Source: JAKACA01 sp050010115
GTDB lineage: Bacteria; Actinomycetota; Acidimicrobiia; Acidimicrobiales; Bog-793
NCBI GenBank assembly: GCA_050010115.1
Contig: JBEKLQ010000096.1
Location: forward strand, 1 to 31,650
Direction: 5' to 3'
Length of the DNA stretch: 31,650 bases
In this document: positions 15,584-23,653 of the stretch, one piece after another
Numbering within the stretch: the first letter of the stretch is position 1
Layout: the number at the start of each line of letters is the position of its first letter
Made by a program: the position numbers and the translations under genes
The notes under the pieces: model-generated
What the model was told of the DNA's origin: nothing
What the model saw: the letters and a program-made list of their open reading frames with translations, nothing else
The model's database searches: none

Positions 15584-15753
15584 AGTCACGGGCCGGTGGT
15601 TCGACCGCGGCAATTCACCGATCGCGAACGGATAGTGTTCTGGCCCCAGCAGCCCTCGCCGTGCGCTCACTGGACCACAACTGGATTGGCTCGTCCCAAG
15701 CGGTCCGCGTGGCCCTGCGCCCGAGACACTGGCGTTGATCAGAAGGGAAGCTC

Positions 15754-17388
15754 ATGAAGCAGAGATGGATCATCGGTTGCCTGATCCTTGTGGCGGCGAT
15801 CGCCACAGCATGCAGCTCCTCCTCTTCGGCCAATACCACGAGCAGCAGCGTGATCAAGGTCGGGAACTGCCCGGCGGGCGACGTCCCCGGGGGTCCGACG
15901 GGTTGCTACCTGGTCCCGCCCGGCATCGACAAGATCAAGCACGTGATCATCATCATGCAGGAGAACCGGTCCTACGATAATTACTTTGGCACGTACCCGG
16001 GCGCCGACGGCATCCCGATGCGCCACGGCGTTCCCACGGTGTGCGTTCCGGACCCGACGACCCACGTCTGCCTCAAGCCGTTTCACGACATCTACGACGT
16101 CAACGGCGGCGGCCCTCACGCCGCCGCGAATGCGATCGCCGACGCCGACGGCGGCAAGATGGACGGGTTCATCTCCCAGCTCCTCAAGGCGAAGGGGACC
16201 TGCAAGAACCCCCAGGATCCGGCCTGCGTGTACGACAAGGCCCACGGGAGCTCGGGCGTGCCTGACGTCATGGGGTATCACACCGCTGCGGAGATCCCGA
16301 ACTACTGGACGTACGCGAAGGACTTCGTAATGGCGGACCACATGTTCGAGCCCGTCAAATCGTGGTCGTTGCCCGACCACCTCTACATGGTGTCCGCCTG
16401 GTCGGCGCACTGCGCCACTACGAACCCGATGAGTTGCCAGAACAGCATCGAGCCGTACAAGAACGGGGTATTCGACAAAGCAGTCGCCCAAGAGCTGGCG
16501 ACAGGGACCACGGATATCGATCTTGCCTGGACCGACGAGACGTGGCTGCTCTACCACGCCAACGTGAGCTGGGGCTACTACGTCCAGAACGGCACCCAGC
16601 CCGACTGCGCGAACGACGCCGCCTTGACCTGTCCGCCGGTGCCGCAGAACTGGAGGACGCCCGGGATCTGGAACCCGCTCCCGTTGTTCACCGACGTCCA
16701 GCAAGATCACCAGCTGAAGAACGTCCAACCCCTCGGGAGCTTCCTGACGCAGGCCAAGGCGGGAACCTTGCCTTCAGTATCGTGGATCGTGCCCTCCCAG
16801 TTGGACAGCGAGCACCCACCTTCGAGCGTCCACAACGGCCAGGCCTACGTGACGGCGTTGATCAACTCCATCATGAAGAGCCCCGACTGGGACTCGAGCG
16901 CCATCTTCCTGTCGTGGGACGACTGGGGAGGTTTCTATGACGGCGTCAATCCCCCGGTGATCGACGAGAACGGCTACGGCATGCGCGTGCCCGCGATCAT
17001 CATCAGCCCGTACGCGAAGTCGGGGTGGATCGATGACCAGACCCTCAGCTCCGACGCCTATCTGAAGTTCATCGAGGACGACTTCCTCGGCGGCGCCCGC
17101 CTCAACCCGAAGACCGACGGCCGGCCGGACCCGCGCCCGGACGTCCGCGAGGATGCGAAGCAGCTCGGCAACATCGCCAACGCCTTTGACTTCAGCCAGT
17201 CACCGCGTCCTCCGATGCTGCTGCCGACCAACCCGCCGTCGGACTCCCCAGACCTGCCGTCCTCCTTCACTGGACAGCCGGCCTGTGACGGCTGCACGGT
17301 ACTTCCGCCCGGGACGACAGGCACAGGGCCGCCAGGCTCCAAGCCACCCCACACGAAAGACACCACAGCGGAGAACAATGCCGGATGA
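15754..17388 (+). CDS. Secreted phospholipase C/acid phosphatase-type phosphoesterase, lipoprotein (copy 1)
   Basis: This 544-aa member of the bacterial phosphoesterase (PLC/AcpA) family starts MKQRWIIGCLILVAAIATAC, a signal peptide ending in a lipobox-like ATAC (Cys20), followed by a Ser/Thr-rich linker. Family motifs are IIMQENRSYDNYFGTYPG (metal-site Glu-Asn at 70-71), a central HMFEPVKSW, EHPPSSVHNG, and LSWDDWGGFYD near the C-terminal part. Such enzymes hydrolyse phosphomonoesters or phospholipid head groups outside the membrane and often serve phosphate acquisition. An SD (AAGGGAAG) lies just before the ATG. The C-terminal tail is Pro/Gly-rich with a CDGC pair. The gene overlaps its paralogue by 11 nt. 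Confidence 0.9.
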   Translation: MKQRWIIGCLILVAAIATACSSSSSANTTSSSVIKVGNCPAGDVPGGPTGCYLVPPGIDKIKHVIIIMQENRSYDNYFGTYPGADGIPMRHGVPTVCVPDPTTHVCLKPFHDIYDVNGGGPHAAANAIADADGGKMDGFISQLLKAKGTCKNPQDPACVYDKAHGSSGVPDVMGYHTAAEIPNYWTYAKDFVMADHMFEPVKSWSLPDHLYMVSAWSAHCATTNPMSCQNSIEPYKNGVFDKAVAQELATGTTDIDLAWTDETWLLYHANVSWGYYVQNGTQPDCANDAALTCPPVPQNWRTPGIWNPLPLFTDVQQDHQLKNVQPLGSFLTQAKAGTLPSVSWIVPSQLDSEHPPSSVHNGQAYVTALINSIMKSPDWDSSAIFLSWDDWGGFYDGVNPPVIDENGYGMRVPAIIISPYAKSGWIDDQTLSSDAYLKFIEDDFLGGARLNPKTDGRPDPRPDVREDAKQLGNIANAFDFSQSPRPPMLLPTNPPSDSPDLPSSFTGQPACDGCTVLPPGTTGTGPPGSKPPHTKDTTAENNAG

Positions 17389-19024
17389 CGATCCGCCGGA
17401 GTCGCCCGCACGGCAACGCACCGGGAAAGCGGCCACGGGTAAAGGGGCGCCCTCAATCGCCGCCTTAGCTCTCGTGGCAGGACTCGCAGCGGCGTGCACC
17501 TCCGGCCACAGTGCTTCTTCCACCAGTAGTTCTGCCCCCATCGGCATCGCCCCGGCGCCAGGCTGCCCGGTCGGCGAGGTGGCCGGTGGCCCGAAGGGCT
17601 GCTACGTCGTCCCGGCTGGCATCCACAAGATCAAGCACGTGATCGTCATCATGCAGGAGAACCGGTCCTTCGACACGTACTTCGGCACGTTCCCCGGGGC
17701 CGACGGCATCCCGATGAAAGATGGCGTTCCTACAGTCTGCGTACCGAACCCCCTCACCCACGTCTGCGACAAACCCTTTCACGACGTCTACGACATCAAC
17801 GGCGGCGGTCCGCACGGAGAATCGGTCGCGATCGGCGATGTCGGCAAGGGAAAGGTGAAGATGCAAGGCTTCATCGCGGCGGTCGTGCATGCCAAGCAGA
17901 CCTGCAACAACCCGCAAGATCCCGCATGCGTGTTCGTGGAGAGCGACGGGCGCTCTGGTGAGCCTGACGTCATGGGGTATCACACCGCCGCCGAGATCCC
18001 GAACTACTGGACGTACGCGAAGGACTTCGTGCTCGACGACCACATGTTCGAGCCGGTCAAGTCCTGGTCAGAGGTCGACCATATGTACCTGGTGTCCGGC
18101 TGGGCCGCCCATTGCACGAGCGACAACCCGATGAGCTGCAAGACCGATATCGGCAGTCCATACGGCGGAGCGGCGTTCAACGCCGCCGTCGCCCAGGAGA
18201 TGGCGGGCGAGAGCACCAACATCGACCTCGCCTGGACCGACGAGACGTGGCTGCTGCACATGGATCACGTGAGCTGGGGGTACTTCGTGCAGACGGGCTA
18301 CCAGCCCGACTGCAGCGTCGACAACGACGAGACGTGCAAGGCGGTGCCACAGAGCTACAGGTCCACGGGGATCTGGAACCCGCTGCCCCTGTTCACCGAC
18401 GTGCACGAGGACCGTCAGCTGAACAACGTCCAACCTCTCGACAACTTCCTCATCGAATGCAAGAAAGGCACGTTGCCGTCGGTGTCATGGATCACCCCTT
18501 CGGGCCCCGACAGTGAGCACCCACCGTCCAGCGTCCACCAGGGGCAGGCGTACGTCACCTCGCTCATCAACGCCATCATGAAGAGCCCGGATTGGAGCTC
18601 GACGGCCATCTTCTTGTCCTGGGATGACTGGGGCGGCTTCTACGACAATGTGGTGCCTCCCGTGATCGACGCCCAGGGCTACGGCCTCCGGGTGCCTTCC
18701 ATCGTCATCAGCCCGTACGCCAAAAAGGGCTACATCGACCACGAGACCCTGAGCTCCGATGCCTATCTCAAGTTCATCGAGGACGACTTCCTCGGAGGCG
18801 CTCGCCTCAACCCGAAGAGCGACGGTCGGCCGGACCCGCGCCCGGACGTCCGCGAGGACGTGCCGCAACTCGGCAACCTCGTCAACGACTTCAACTTCAA
18901 CCAGACTCCGCGGCCCCCGGTACTGCTGCCGACCAACCCGCCGTCGGACTCCCCGACGCTCCCGGCCTACTTCAAGGGAAAGCCTCCCTGTTACGGCTGC
19001 ACCGTGCAGCCGCCAGCGCACTGA
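17378..19024 (+). CDS. Secreted phospholipase C/acid phosphatase-type phosphoesterase, lipoprotein (copy 2)
   Basis: This 548-aa paralogue of the preceding protein is similar along its whole length; by eye roughly two-thirds of positions are identical. It keeps IIMQENRSFDTYFGTFPG, HMFEPVKSW, EHPPSSVHQG and LSWDDWGGFYD. The N-terminus has a longer polar region (MPDDDPPESPARQRTGKAAT) before the hydrophobic segment, with a possible lipobox LAAAC (Cys40). The ATG at 17378 lies inside the end of copy 1 (11-nt overlap), so the pair is probably one transcript with coupled translation. The C-terminus has a CYGC pair matching CDGC of copy 1. It is convergent with the toroid-protein gene. Confidence 0.9.
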   Translation: MPDDDPPESPARQRTGKAATGKGAPSIAALALVAGLAAACTSGHSASSTSSSAPIGIAPAPGCPVGEVAGGPKGCYVVPAGIHKIKHVIVIMQENRSFDTYFGTFPGADGIPMKDGVPTVCVPNPLTHVCDKPFHDVYDINGGGPHGESVAIGDVGKGKVKMQGFIAAVVHAKQTCNNPQDPACVFVESDGRSGEPDVMGYHTAAEIPNYWTYAKDFVLDDHMFEPVKSWSEVDHMYLVSGWAAHCTSDNPMSCKTDIGSPYGGAAFNAAVAQEMAGESTNIDLAWTDETWLLHMDHVSWGYFVQTGYQPDCSVDNDETCKAVPQSYRSTGIWNPLPLFTDVHEDRQLNNVQPLDNFLIECKKGTLPSVSWITPSGPDSEHPPSSVHQGQAYVTSLINAIMKSPDWSSTAIFLSWDDWGGFYDNVVPPVIDAQGYGLRVPSIVISPYAKKGYIDHETLSSDAYLKFIEDDFLGGARLNPKSDGRPDPRPDVREDVPQLGNLVNDFNFNQTPRPPVLLPTNPPSDSPTLPAYFKGKPPCYGCTVQPPAH

Positions 19025-19112
19025 CAGGCCCTCGCCGGCCAGCGGGAGCCGCGGCACGCTGGGTCCCCGACAGGTGGGGCTGGGCCGGACGGCTCGTTGC
19101 TCGCTGCCGTCG

Positions 19113-19132
19113 TCAGGCCGGCTCAGGCCGGC
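19113..19132 (-). repeat. Exact 10-bp tandem duplication at the toroid-gene stop codon
   Basis: On the minus strand, GCCGGCCTGA is the last ten coding bases including the TGA stop (19132-19123). It is repeated exactly and immediately afterwards (19122-19113), giving a second TGA 10 nt downstream in another frame. Confidence 0.95.
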
Positions 19133-20220
19133 TCTTCGAGCTCGAGCGCTTCGGAGTCGAGGTCGAGAACCGCCCCGGCGGGGAGAGAGCGCCCGAAGAA
19201 CAGCCCCGACGCCGGGCTCGTCGCCTCGAGTGCGTCGACGGCAAGGATCATGGCGGCAGCGGAATAGGTCGTCGTCTCGTCAGTAGGGAAGCTGGACCGT
19301 TGCGGGTACACGAGCCCCGTCATGTAGGACCCGTCCGGGCACCGCTGGTCCTGCACCCATTCGAGCAGCGCGGTGGCGTCGGCCTCACGACCGAGGGTGA
19401 GGAGCGTGATGGCGCACTCCGCCGTCTCGGCTGCGGTGACCCAGGACCGATCGGCGACACACCGGACACCCCGGCCTTCGATGACCAGCTCCGACCAGCG
19501 CTGGTCGATGCGGTCGCCACCGAGGGCGGGCTCCAAAGCGCCCGAGAGCACCGGGTAGTACCAGTCCATCGCGAACCGCTCCTTGGGCTCGAACCGGTCT
19601 GGCCGGTAGGCGATCGCGTGGCGCAGGCGCCCGGCCGCCAGCTCCCAGTCCGGCCGTTCCAGCCCGATCTGCTCCGCGCATGCCACCGCGCAACGCAGGC
19701 TGAAGTACGCGGATGACGATCCGGTGAGTAGCGCGTAGTCGCCTGGGACGTCGTCGGCATCGACCGACCACGTGAGCTCCCCACCCGGCTGCTGCCAGGA
19801 CAACACGAAGTCGATCGCCGCCTCGACGACAGGCCAGAAGGACTCGATCACGGCGTCGTCGCCGGTGACGAGGAAGTGTTGCCAGATGGCCGTCGCGAGG
19901 TAGGCGCAGACGTTGGTGTCGCGCTTGGAGTCCTCGATCGATCCGTCCGGCCAGTAGTAGTTGTGCCAGGCGCCGTCGGCCAACTGCGTGACGCGCAGCC
20001 ATTCGTAGGCCCGCTCAGCCGCCTGCAGGCGCCCCGCGACCGCGAGCGCCATCGCTGCCTCCACGTGGTTCCACGGGTCGGCGTGACCGCCGGCGAACCA
20101 TTGGATCATCCCGTTGGGCAGTTGGCAGAACTCGATCGAGTCCGCCGTGGCCTGGATCTCGTCCGGCGTCAGGAGCGGCCCATTGCCAGGCCGGGCCGGG
20201 AGGCTGGCGGGGGCGCTCAT
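19123..20220 (-). CDS. Alpha/alpha-toroid protein (prenyltransferase- or glycosidase-like)
   Basis: This 365-aa soluble protein shows the repeated helical pattern of six-hairpin glycosidases or squalene/prenyltransferase-like toroids: GGHADPWNHVEAAMALA (44-60), DGAWHNYYWPDGS (82-94), DTNVCAYLATAIWQHFL (101-117), then MDWYYPVLSGAL and SWVTAAETAECAITLL. Each carries aromatic and acidic residues lining the presumed barrel. Relatives are often labelled 'prenyltransferase', but there is no squalene-cyclase DxDD motif and no membrane anchor. Position after a glycosyltransferase and a methyltransferase argues for a role in glycan or glycoconjugate processing. The ATG at 20220 overlaps the methyltransferase stop (ATGA), so the genes are coupled. 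Confidence 0.7.
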   Translation of the reverse strand: MSAPASLPARPGNGPLLTPDEIQATADSIEFCQLPNGMIQWFAGGHADPWNHVEAAMALAVAGRLQAAERAYEWLRVTQLADGAWHNYYWPDGSIEDSKRDTNVCAYLATAIWQHFLVTGDDAVIESFWPVVEAAIDFVLSWQQPGGELTWSVDADDVPGDYALLTGSSSAYFSLRCAVACAEQIGLERPDWELAAGRLRHAIAYRPDRFEPKERFAMDWYYPVLSGALEPALGGDRIDQRWSELVIEGRGVRCVADRSWVTAAETAECAITLLTLGREADATALLEWVQDQRCPDGSYMTGLVYPQRSSFPTDETTTYSAAAMILAVDALEATSPASGLFFGRSLPAGAVLDLDSEALELEEPA

Positions 20221-20930
20221 CGGGCGTGCTCGGTGTACACGACGAAACTCTTCCCCATCACCGGATTCAACGTCCGCTCCAACACGCGAGTCACGGCGGG
20301 CCTCCGCACGATGTCCCACACGAGCAGCCGGTGGTAGGCGCGGACCGCAGGGTTCGTGTCGTTATGCGTGCCCACGAGGCACTTGAGCCACCAGTAGGGA
20401 CTGTGGAGCGCGTGGGCGTGATGCGAGCCCAGCACGCGCAAGCCGGCCCCCCGCAGCCGCCCGATCAACTGGCTGCGCCGGTAGATGCGGATGTGGCCAC
20501 CGGGGACGTTGTGGTATTCGTCCGACAGCACCCAGTTCACGAGCTCCGGACCATATCGAGGCACGGTGACCGCCATGCGCCCGCTCGGCTTGAGGACGCG
20601 GGCCAGCTCGGACATCGCCGCTCGGTCGTCCGGCAGATGCTCGAGCACCTCCGCCGCGATGACCCGGTCGAAGCTCGCCTCAGGAAACGGCAGGCGGAAC
20701 GCGTCGCCCTGCACTTCCATGCTGGCAGCGCCCGCCGGCACCTCCCCTGCCTCGGCCATGGCTGTAATGAGCACGGACACGCCCTTCAATTCGACGAAGT
20801 CAGCGTCGAGAGCCACGACGGAGGCCCCGCGACGCAGGCACTCGAAGGCGTGCCGGCCCCCTCCGCAGCCGAGATCGAGCACACGCTCACCGGCTTGGAG
20901 CCCGAGACGGTCGAAGTCGACCGTCAGCAC
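20217..20930 (-). CDS. Class I SAM-dependent methyltransferase (Methyltransf_11 type)
   Basis: This 237-aa methyltransferase has motif I VLDLGCGGGRHAFE (17-30), an acidic VALDAD (about 38-43), then FDRVIAAEVLEHLPDD and LKPSGRMAVTVPRYGPELVNW. The C-terminal part contains an aromatic stretch HSPYWWLKCLVG. The substrate is unknown. The GTG start at 20930 lies inside the end of the upstream glycosyltransferase gene (7-nt overlap) and the stop overlaps the toroid gene. This puts it as the middle member of a tightly coupled three-gene unit that probably modifies a glycan or lipid-linked sugar. Confidence 0.88.
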   Translation of the reverse strand: MLTVDFDRLGLQAGERVLDLGCGGGRHAFECLRRGASVVALDADFVELKGVSVLITAMAEAGEVPAGAASMEVQGDAFRLPFPEASFDRVIAAEVLEHLPDDRAAMSELARVLKPSGRMAVTVPRYGPELVNWVLSDEYHNVPGGHIRIYRRSQLIGRLRGAGLRVLGSHHAHALHSPYWWLKCLVGTHNDTNPAVRAYHRLLVWDIVRRPAVTRVLERTLNPVMGKSFVVYTEHAR

Positions 20931-22252
20931 GGCACTTCTTCAGGTGTCGTGAGACCGCCCAGGGCGGGGGTAAGAGTGCCGTCTCGACTCGCCCGCTCGC
21001 GCTCTCCGAGCAGGACGCGGTACTGCTCAGCGGTGAGGCGGGCGGTCACCGGCCACGTGAAGCGCTCGAGCGTGCGCCGCCGGCCGGCCGTACCGATCCG
21101 GGCCCTCAGCTCGGTATCGCCCAGCGCACGGAGCAGCTCGGCCGCCAGCGCCCCGGGATCGTTCGGGGGGACGAGCAACGCCGTGACCCCATTCGTACCG
21201 GCAACCTCCGGCAAAGCGCCCCCGGTCGTGGCAACGAGGGTCACACCACTTGCCATGGCCTCGATCGCCGGCAGAGAGAAACCCTCGTACAGCGACGGCA
21301 CGGCCGCCACCTCCGCCGAGCCGTACAGCTCTGACAACTCGTCGTCGGAGATGCCCGACACGAAACGAACCGCGCCCTCCAAGCCGAGCCGGTCCAGGAC
21401 GCCGGGGACGTGGCTGCCGTCCCGGAGACGGCCGACTACGACCAGGTGGGCGTCTTCGCGCTCGGTGCGGACCTTGGCGAGCGCCTCGAGCAACGGGATC
21501 AGCCCCTTCATCGGGACGTCCGCGCTCGCCGTCGTCACGAGACGGCCCGGGATGCGGGCGATCTCGGGACGAGGCCGGAAGACGGACTCGTCGACGCCGA
21601 CAGGCACGACCGACATCCGTGCGGGCTCGACACCGAGTTGCTCGGCGATGTCACGGCAGGAGGACTCCGAGACCGTGACGACCCTCGGTATCTGCCGGGC
21701 CACCCGGCTCTGCATCCCGATGAACCCGTACCAGCGCCGCAGCGTCAGCCGGCGCCGGATCGTGTCAGCGTGCGATAGGTCCAGCTCCCGGTCGACGGTG
21801 ATCGGGTGGTGGATGGTCCCGAGAAGCGGCCAGCCGTCGCGCATGATCCCGAGGAGGCCACTTCCGAGCGACTGGTTGTCGTGAACGAGGTCGAAGTCGC
21901 CCTTGCGCTGAGCGAGCAGCCGCCGGGCGCGCAGCGTGAAGGTCCTCGGTTCGGGGAAGCCGGCGGTGCACATGATGGCGAACTCGAGCGCGTCGATCGA
22001 GGACTTGAACTCCTTGAGCCGAGGCACACGGAACGGATCCGGCTCCCGGTAGAGATCGAGGCTCGGCACCGGCACGAACTCGACACCGTCTTCTAGCTCG
22101 GGGTAGGGCGGGCCAGAGAAGACCGTGACTTCGTGGCCGAGCTTGGTCAGTTCGTTCGTCAAGTGTCGGGTGTAGACACCCTGGCCGCCACAGCGTGGAT
22201 TGCCACGGTATACGAGGTACGCGACGCGCAGCCGCTCCGCATCAGCGTGCAT
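20924..22252 (-). CDS. Glycosyltransferase family 4 protein
   Basis: This 442-aa GT-B fold enzyme has an N-terminal acceptor domain starting VAYLVYRGNPRCGGQGVYTR, whose glycine-rich loop is typical of GT4. The C-terminal nucleotide-sugar domain contains VVGRLRDGSHVPGVLD, SDDELSELYGSAEVAAVPS and the EX7E signature EGFSLPAIE (Glu323, Glu331), followed by VATTGGALPEVAG. It transfers a sugar from a nucleotide donor to an unknown acceptor on the cytoplasmic side. The ATG at 22252 is 50 nt beyond the Nramp stop, so it may be part of the same transcript or start a new one. It is the first gene of the GT4-methyltransferase-toroid triad. Confidence 0.92.
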   Translation of the reverse strand: MHADAERLRVAYLVYRGNPRCGGQGVYTRHLTNELTKLGHEVTVFSGPPYPELEDGVEFVPVPSLDLYREPDPFRVPRLKEFKSSIDALEFAIMCTAGFPEPRTFTLRARRLLAQRKGDFDLVHDNQSLGSGLLGIMRDGWPLLGTIHHPITVDRELDLSHADTIRRRLTLRRWYGFIGMQSRVARQIPRVVTVSESSCRDIAEQLGVEPARMSVVPVGVDESVFRPRPEIARIPGRLVTTASADVPMKGLIPLLEALAKVRTEREDAHLVVVGRLRDGSHVPGVLDRLGLEGAVRFVSGISDDELSELYGSAEVAAVPSLYEGFSLPAIEAMASGVTLVATTGGALPEVAGTNGVTALLVPPNDPGALAAELLRALGDTELRARIGTAGRRRTLERFTWPVTARLTAEQYRVLLGERERASRDGTLTPALGGLTTPEEVPC

Positions 22253-22302
22253 GATCCGTCAAGCCTTCCGCGCTCGGGTCCCGGCGCGCAACTTGGCCCC
22301 GC

Positions 22303-23637
22303 TCACCCGAACCAGCTGCGGACGGTGACGACGACGAGCAGGAGCGCCGTGGCGCTCACAACGGCGGTCACGATCCCTGACACGGTCTTGAGGACGGGCC
22401 CGTTGGCCCACTCGCCGAGCACGCTGCGGCGGTTGGCGAGGACGACGATGAACGCCAGCGTGATCGGCGTCACGAGGCCTTGGACGACCTGGGTCCCGAT
22501 CAACAGGCTGATCAAATTGACGGGCGTCAAGGTGACCACCACGCCGATGATGATCTGGCCCGTGAAGAGGCCGAGGAAGAGCGGCGCCTGCGAGAACCGG
22601 CGGGACACCGACCGCTCGACGCCGACCGCCTCGGCGAGGGCGTAGGACGTCGACAGCGGTACGACGGCTCCCGCAAGCGCGGACGCGCCGAGCAGGCCGA
22701 GGCCGAACAGCAGCTCGGCGGCGGGGCCGGCCACCGGGCGCAGGGCGTGAGCCGCTTGGGCTGCCGACTGCAGCACGCCGCTGCCCCCGATGGCGGCACC
22801 GGCGGCAATGATGATGGACCACGAGATGAACGTCGCAAAGCCCGCCCCTGCCACTGCGTCGATCCGCTCCAGCCGGTACTCCTCCGGCCCGATGCCGCGA
22901 TCGACCACTGCCGAGGCGTTGTAGAGCTGCATGTAGGGGGAGATCGTCGTACCGATGAGTGCGACCGCCAGCAGGATGAAGCCACGGCTGCCGACGAGGT
23001 GGGGTATCACGACCGAGCTCGCGACGGTGGACCACTTCGGGTGCGACAGCACGGCCGCGATGGGGTAGGCGAAGAACGCGACGGTGAGCAGCAGGAACAC
23101 CCGCTCCGCGTAGCGGTAGCTGCCAAGCAGGACGAGCATCCAGATCGCCACCGCCGACAGCGGGACCGTGATGTACCGGGAGACGCCGAACAGCTCGAAT
23201 GCGGTGGCGATGCCGGCGAACTCCGAGACGACGATGCCGACGTTCGCGATCACCAGCGCGATGAGGGCCAGCGACGTGAGGCGGATCGAGAATTCCTCCC
23301 GGATGAGGGCAGCCAACCCCTTGCCCGAGATCGCCCCCAGGCGAGCGGACATCTCCTGCACGAGGGCCAGCCCGACGCCGATGAGCAGCATCAGGAACAG
23401 GGTCCGGTACCGGTACTGCGAGCCCGCCGAGGAGTAGGTGACGATCCCGCCGGCGTCGTTGCCCGCGGCCGCGGCGATCACGCCGGGCCCGGCGATGGTG
23501 GCCACGACGAGGATACGCCTCCGCAGACCCCGGCGTCGCGGCGCGACTGGGCGAGGCGCCGCGGAACCGGAGACCTTCGTCGCTGCCGGGCGGCCGGCCT
23601 TGGTTCCTACGGAGTCTCCGCGGTCGCGGAGCGCCAT
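22303..23637 (-). CDS. Nramp (SLC11)-like metal transporter with altered metal site
   Basis: The 444-aa product is a membrane protein with about 11 hydrophobic segments after a 40-residue basic N-terminal tail. The first segment aligns with Nramp TM1, but the metal-binding DPGN reads DAGG (61-64, within GPGVIAAAAGNDAGGI). In TM6 the usual MPH reads SPY (233-235, GTTISPYMQ). The Asp is kept, but the Asn, Met and His side chains are lost. Classical Nramps use Asp, Asn and Met to bind Mn2+/Fe2+. Nramp-related magnesium transporters (NRMTs) are known to lack the methionine, so Mg2+ or another hard cation is likely by inference. The gene starts 16 nt after a soluble MgtE_N/CBS protein gene, which supports Mg2+-linked function. 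Confidence 0.88.
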   Translation of the reverse strand: MALRDRGDSVGTKAGRPAATKVSGSAAPRPVAPRRRGLRRRILVVATIAGPGVIAAAAGNDAGGIVTYSSAGSQYRYRTLFLMLLIGVGLALVQEMSARLGAISGKGLAALIREEFSIRLTSLALIALVIANVGIVVSEFAGIATAFELFGVSRYITVPLSAVAIWMLVLLGSYRYAERVFLLLTVAFFAYPIAAVLSHPKWSTVASSVVIPHLVGSRGFILLAVALIGTTISPYMQLYNASAVVDRGIGPEEYRLERIDAVAGAGFATFISWSIIIAAGAAIGGSGVLQSAAQAAHALRPVAGPAAELLFGLGLLGASALAGAVVPLSTSYALAEAVGVERSVSRRFSQAPLFLGLFTGQIIIGVVVTLTPVNLISLLIGTQVVQGLVTPITLAFIVVLANRRSVLGEWANGPVLKTVSGIVTAVVSATALLLVVVTVRSWFG

Positions 23638-23653
23638 AGCTCGCCTTCCCCCG

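Noticed and set aside
15595..15640. PHO box upstream of the phosphoesterase pair
   Set aside because: GTTCGACC and ATTCACC are spaced 14 nt apart instead of 11, and only one resembles the GTTCACC unit.
19123..20220. Calling the toroid protein a squalene/hopene cyclase
   Set aside because: There is no DxDD motif, no QW repeats in the required number and no membrane-binding features.
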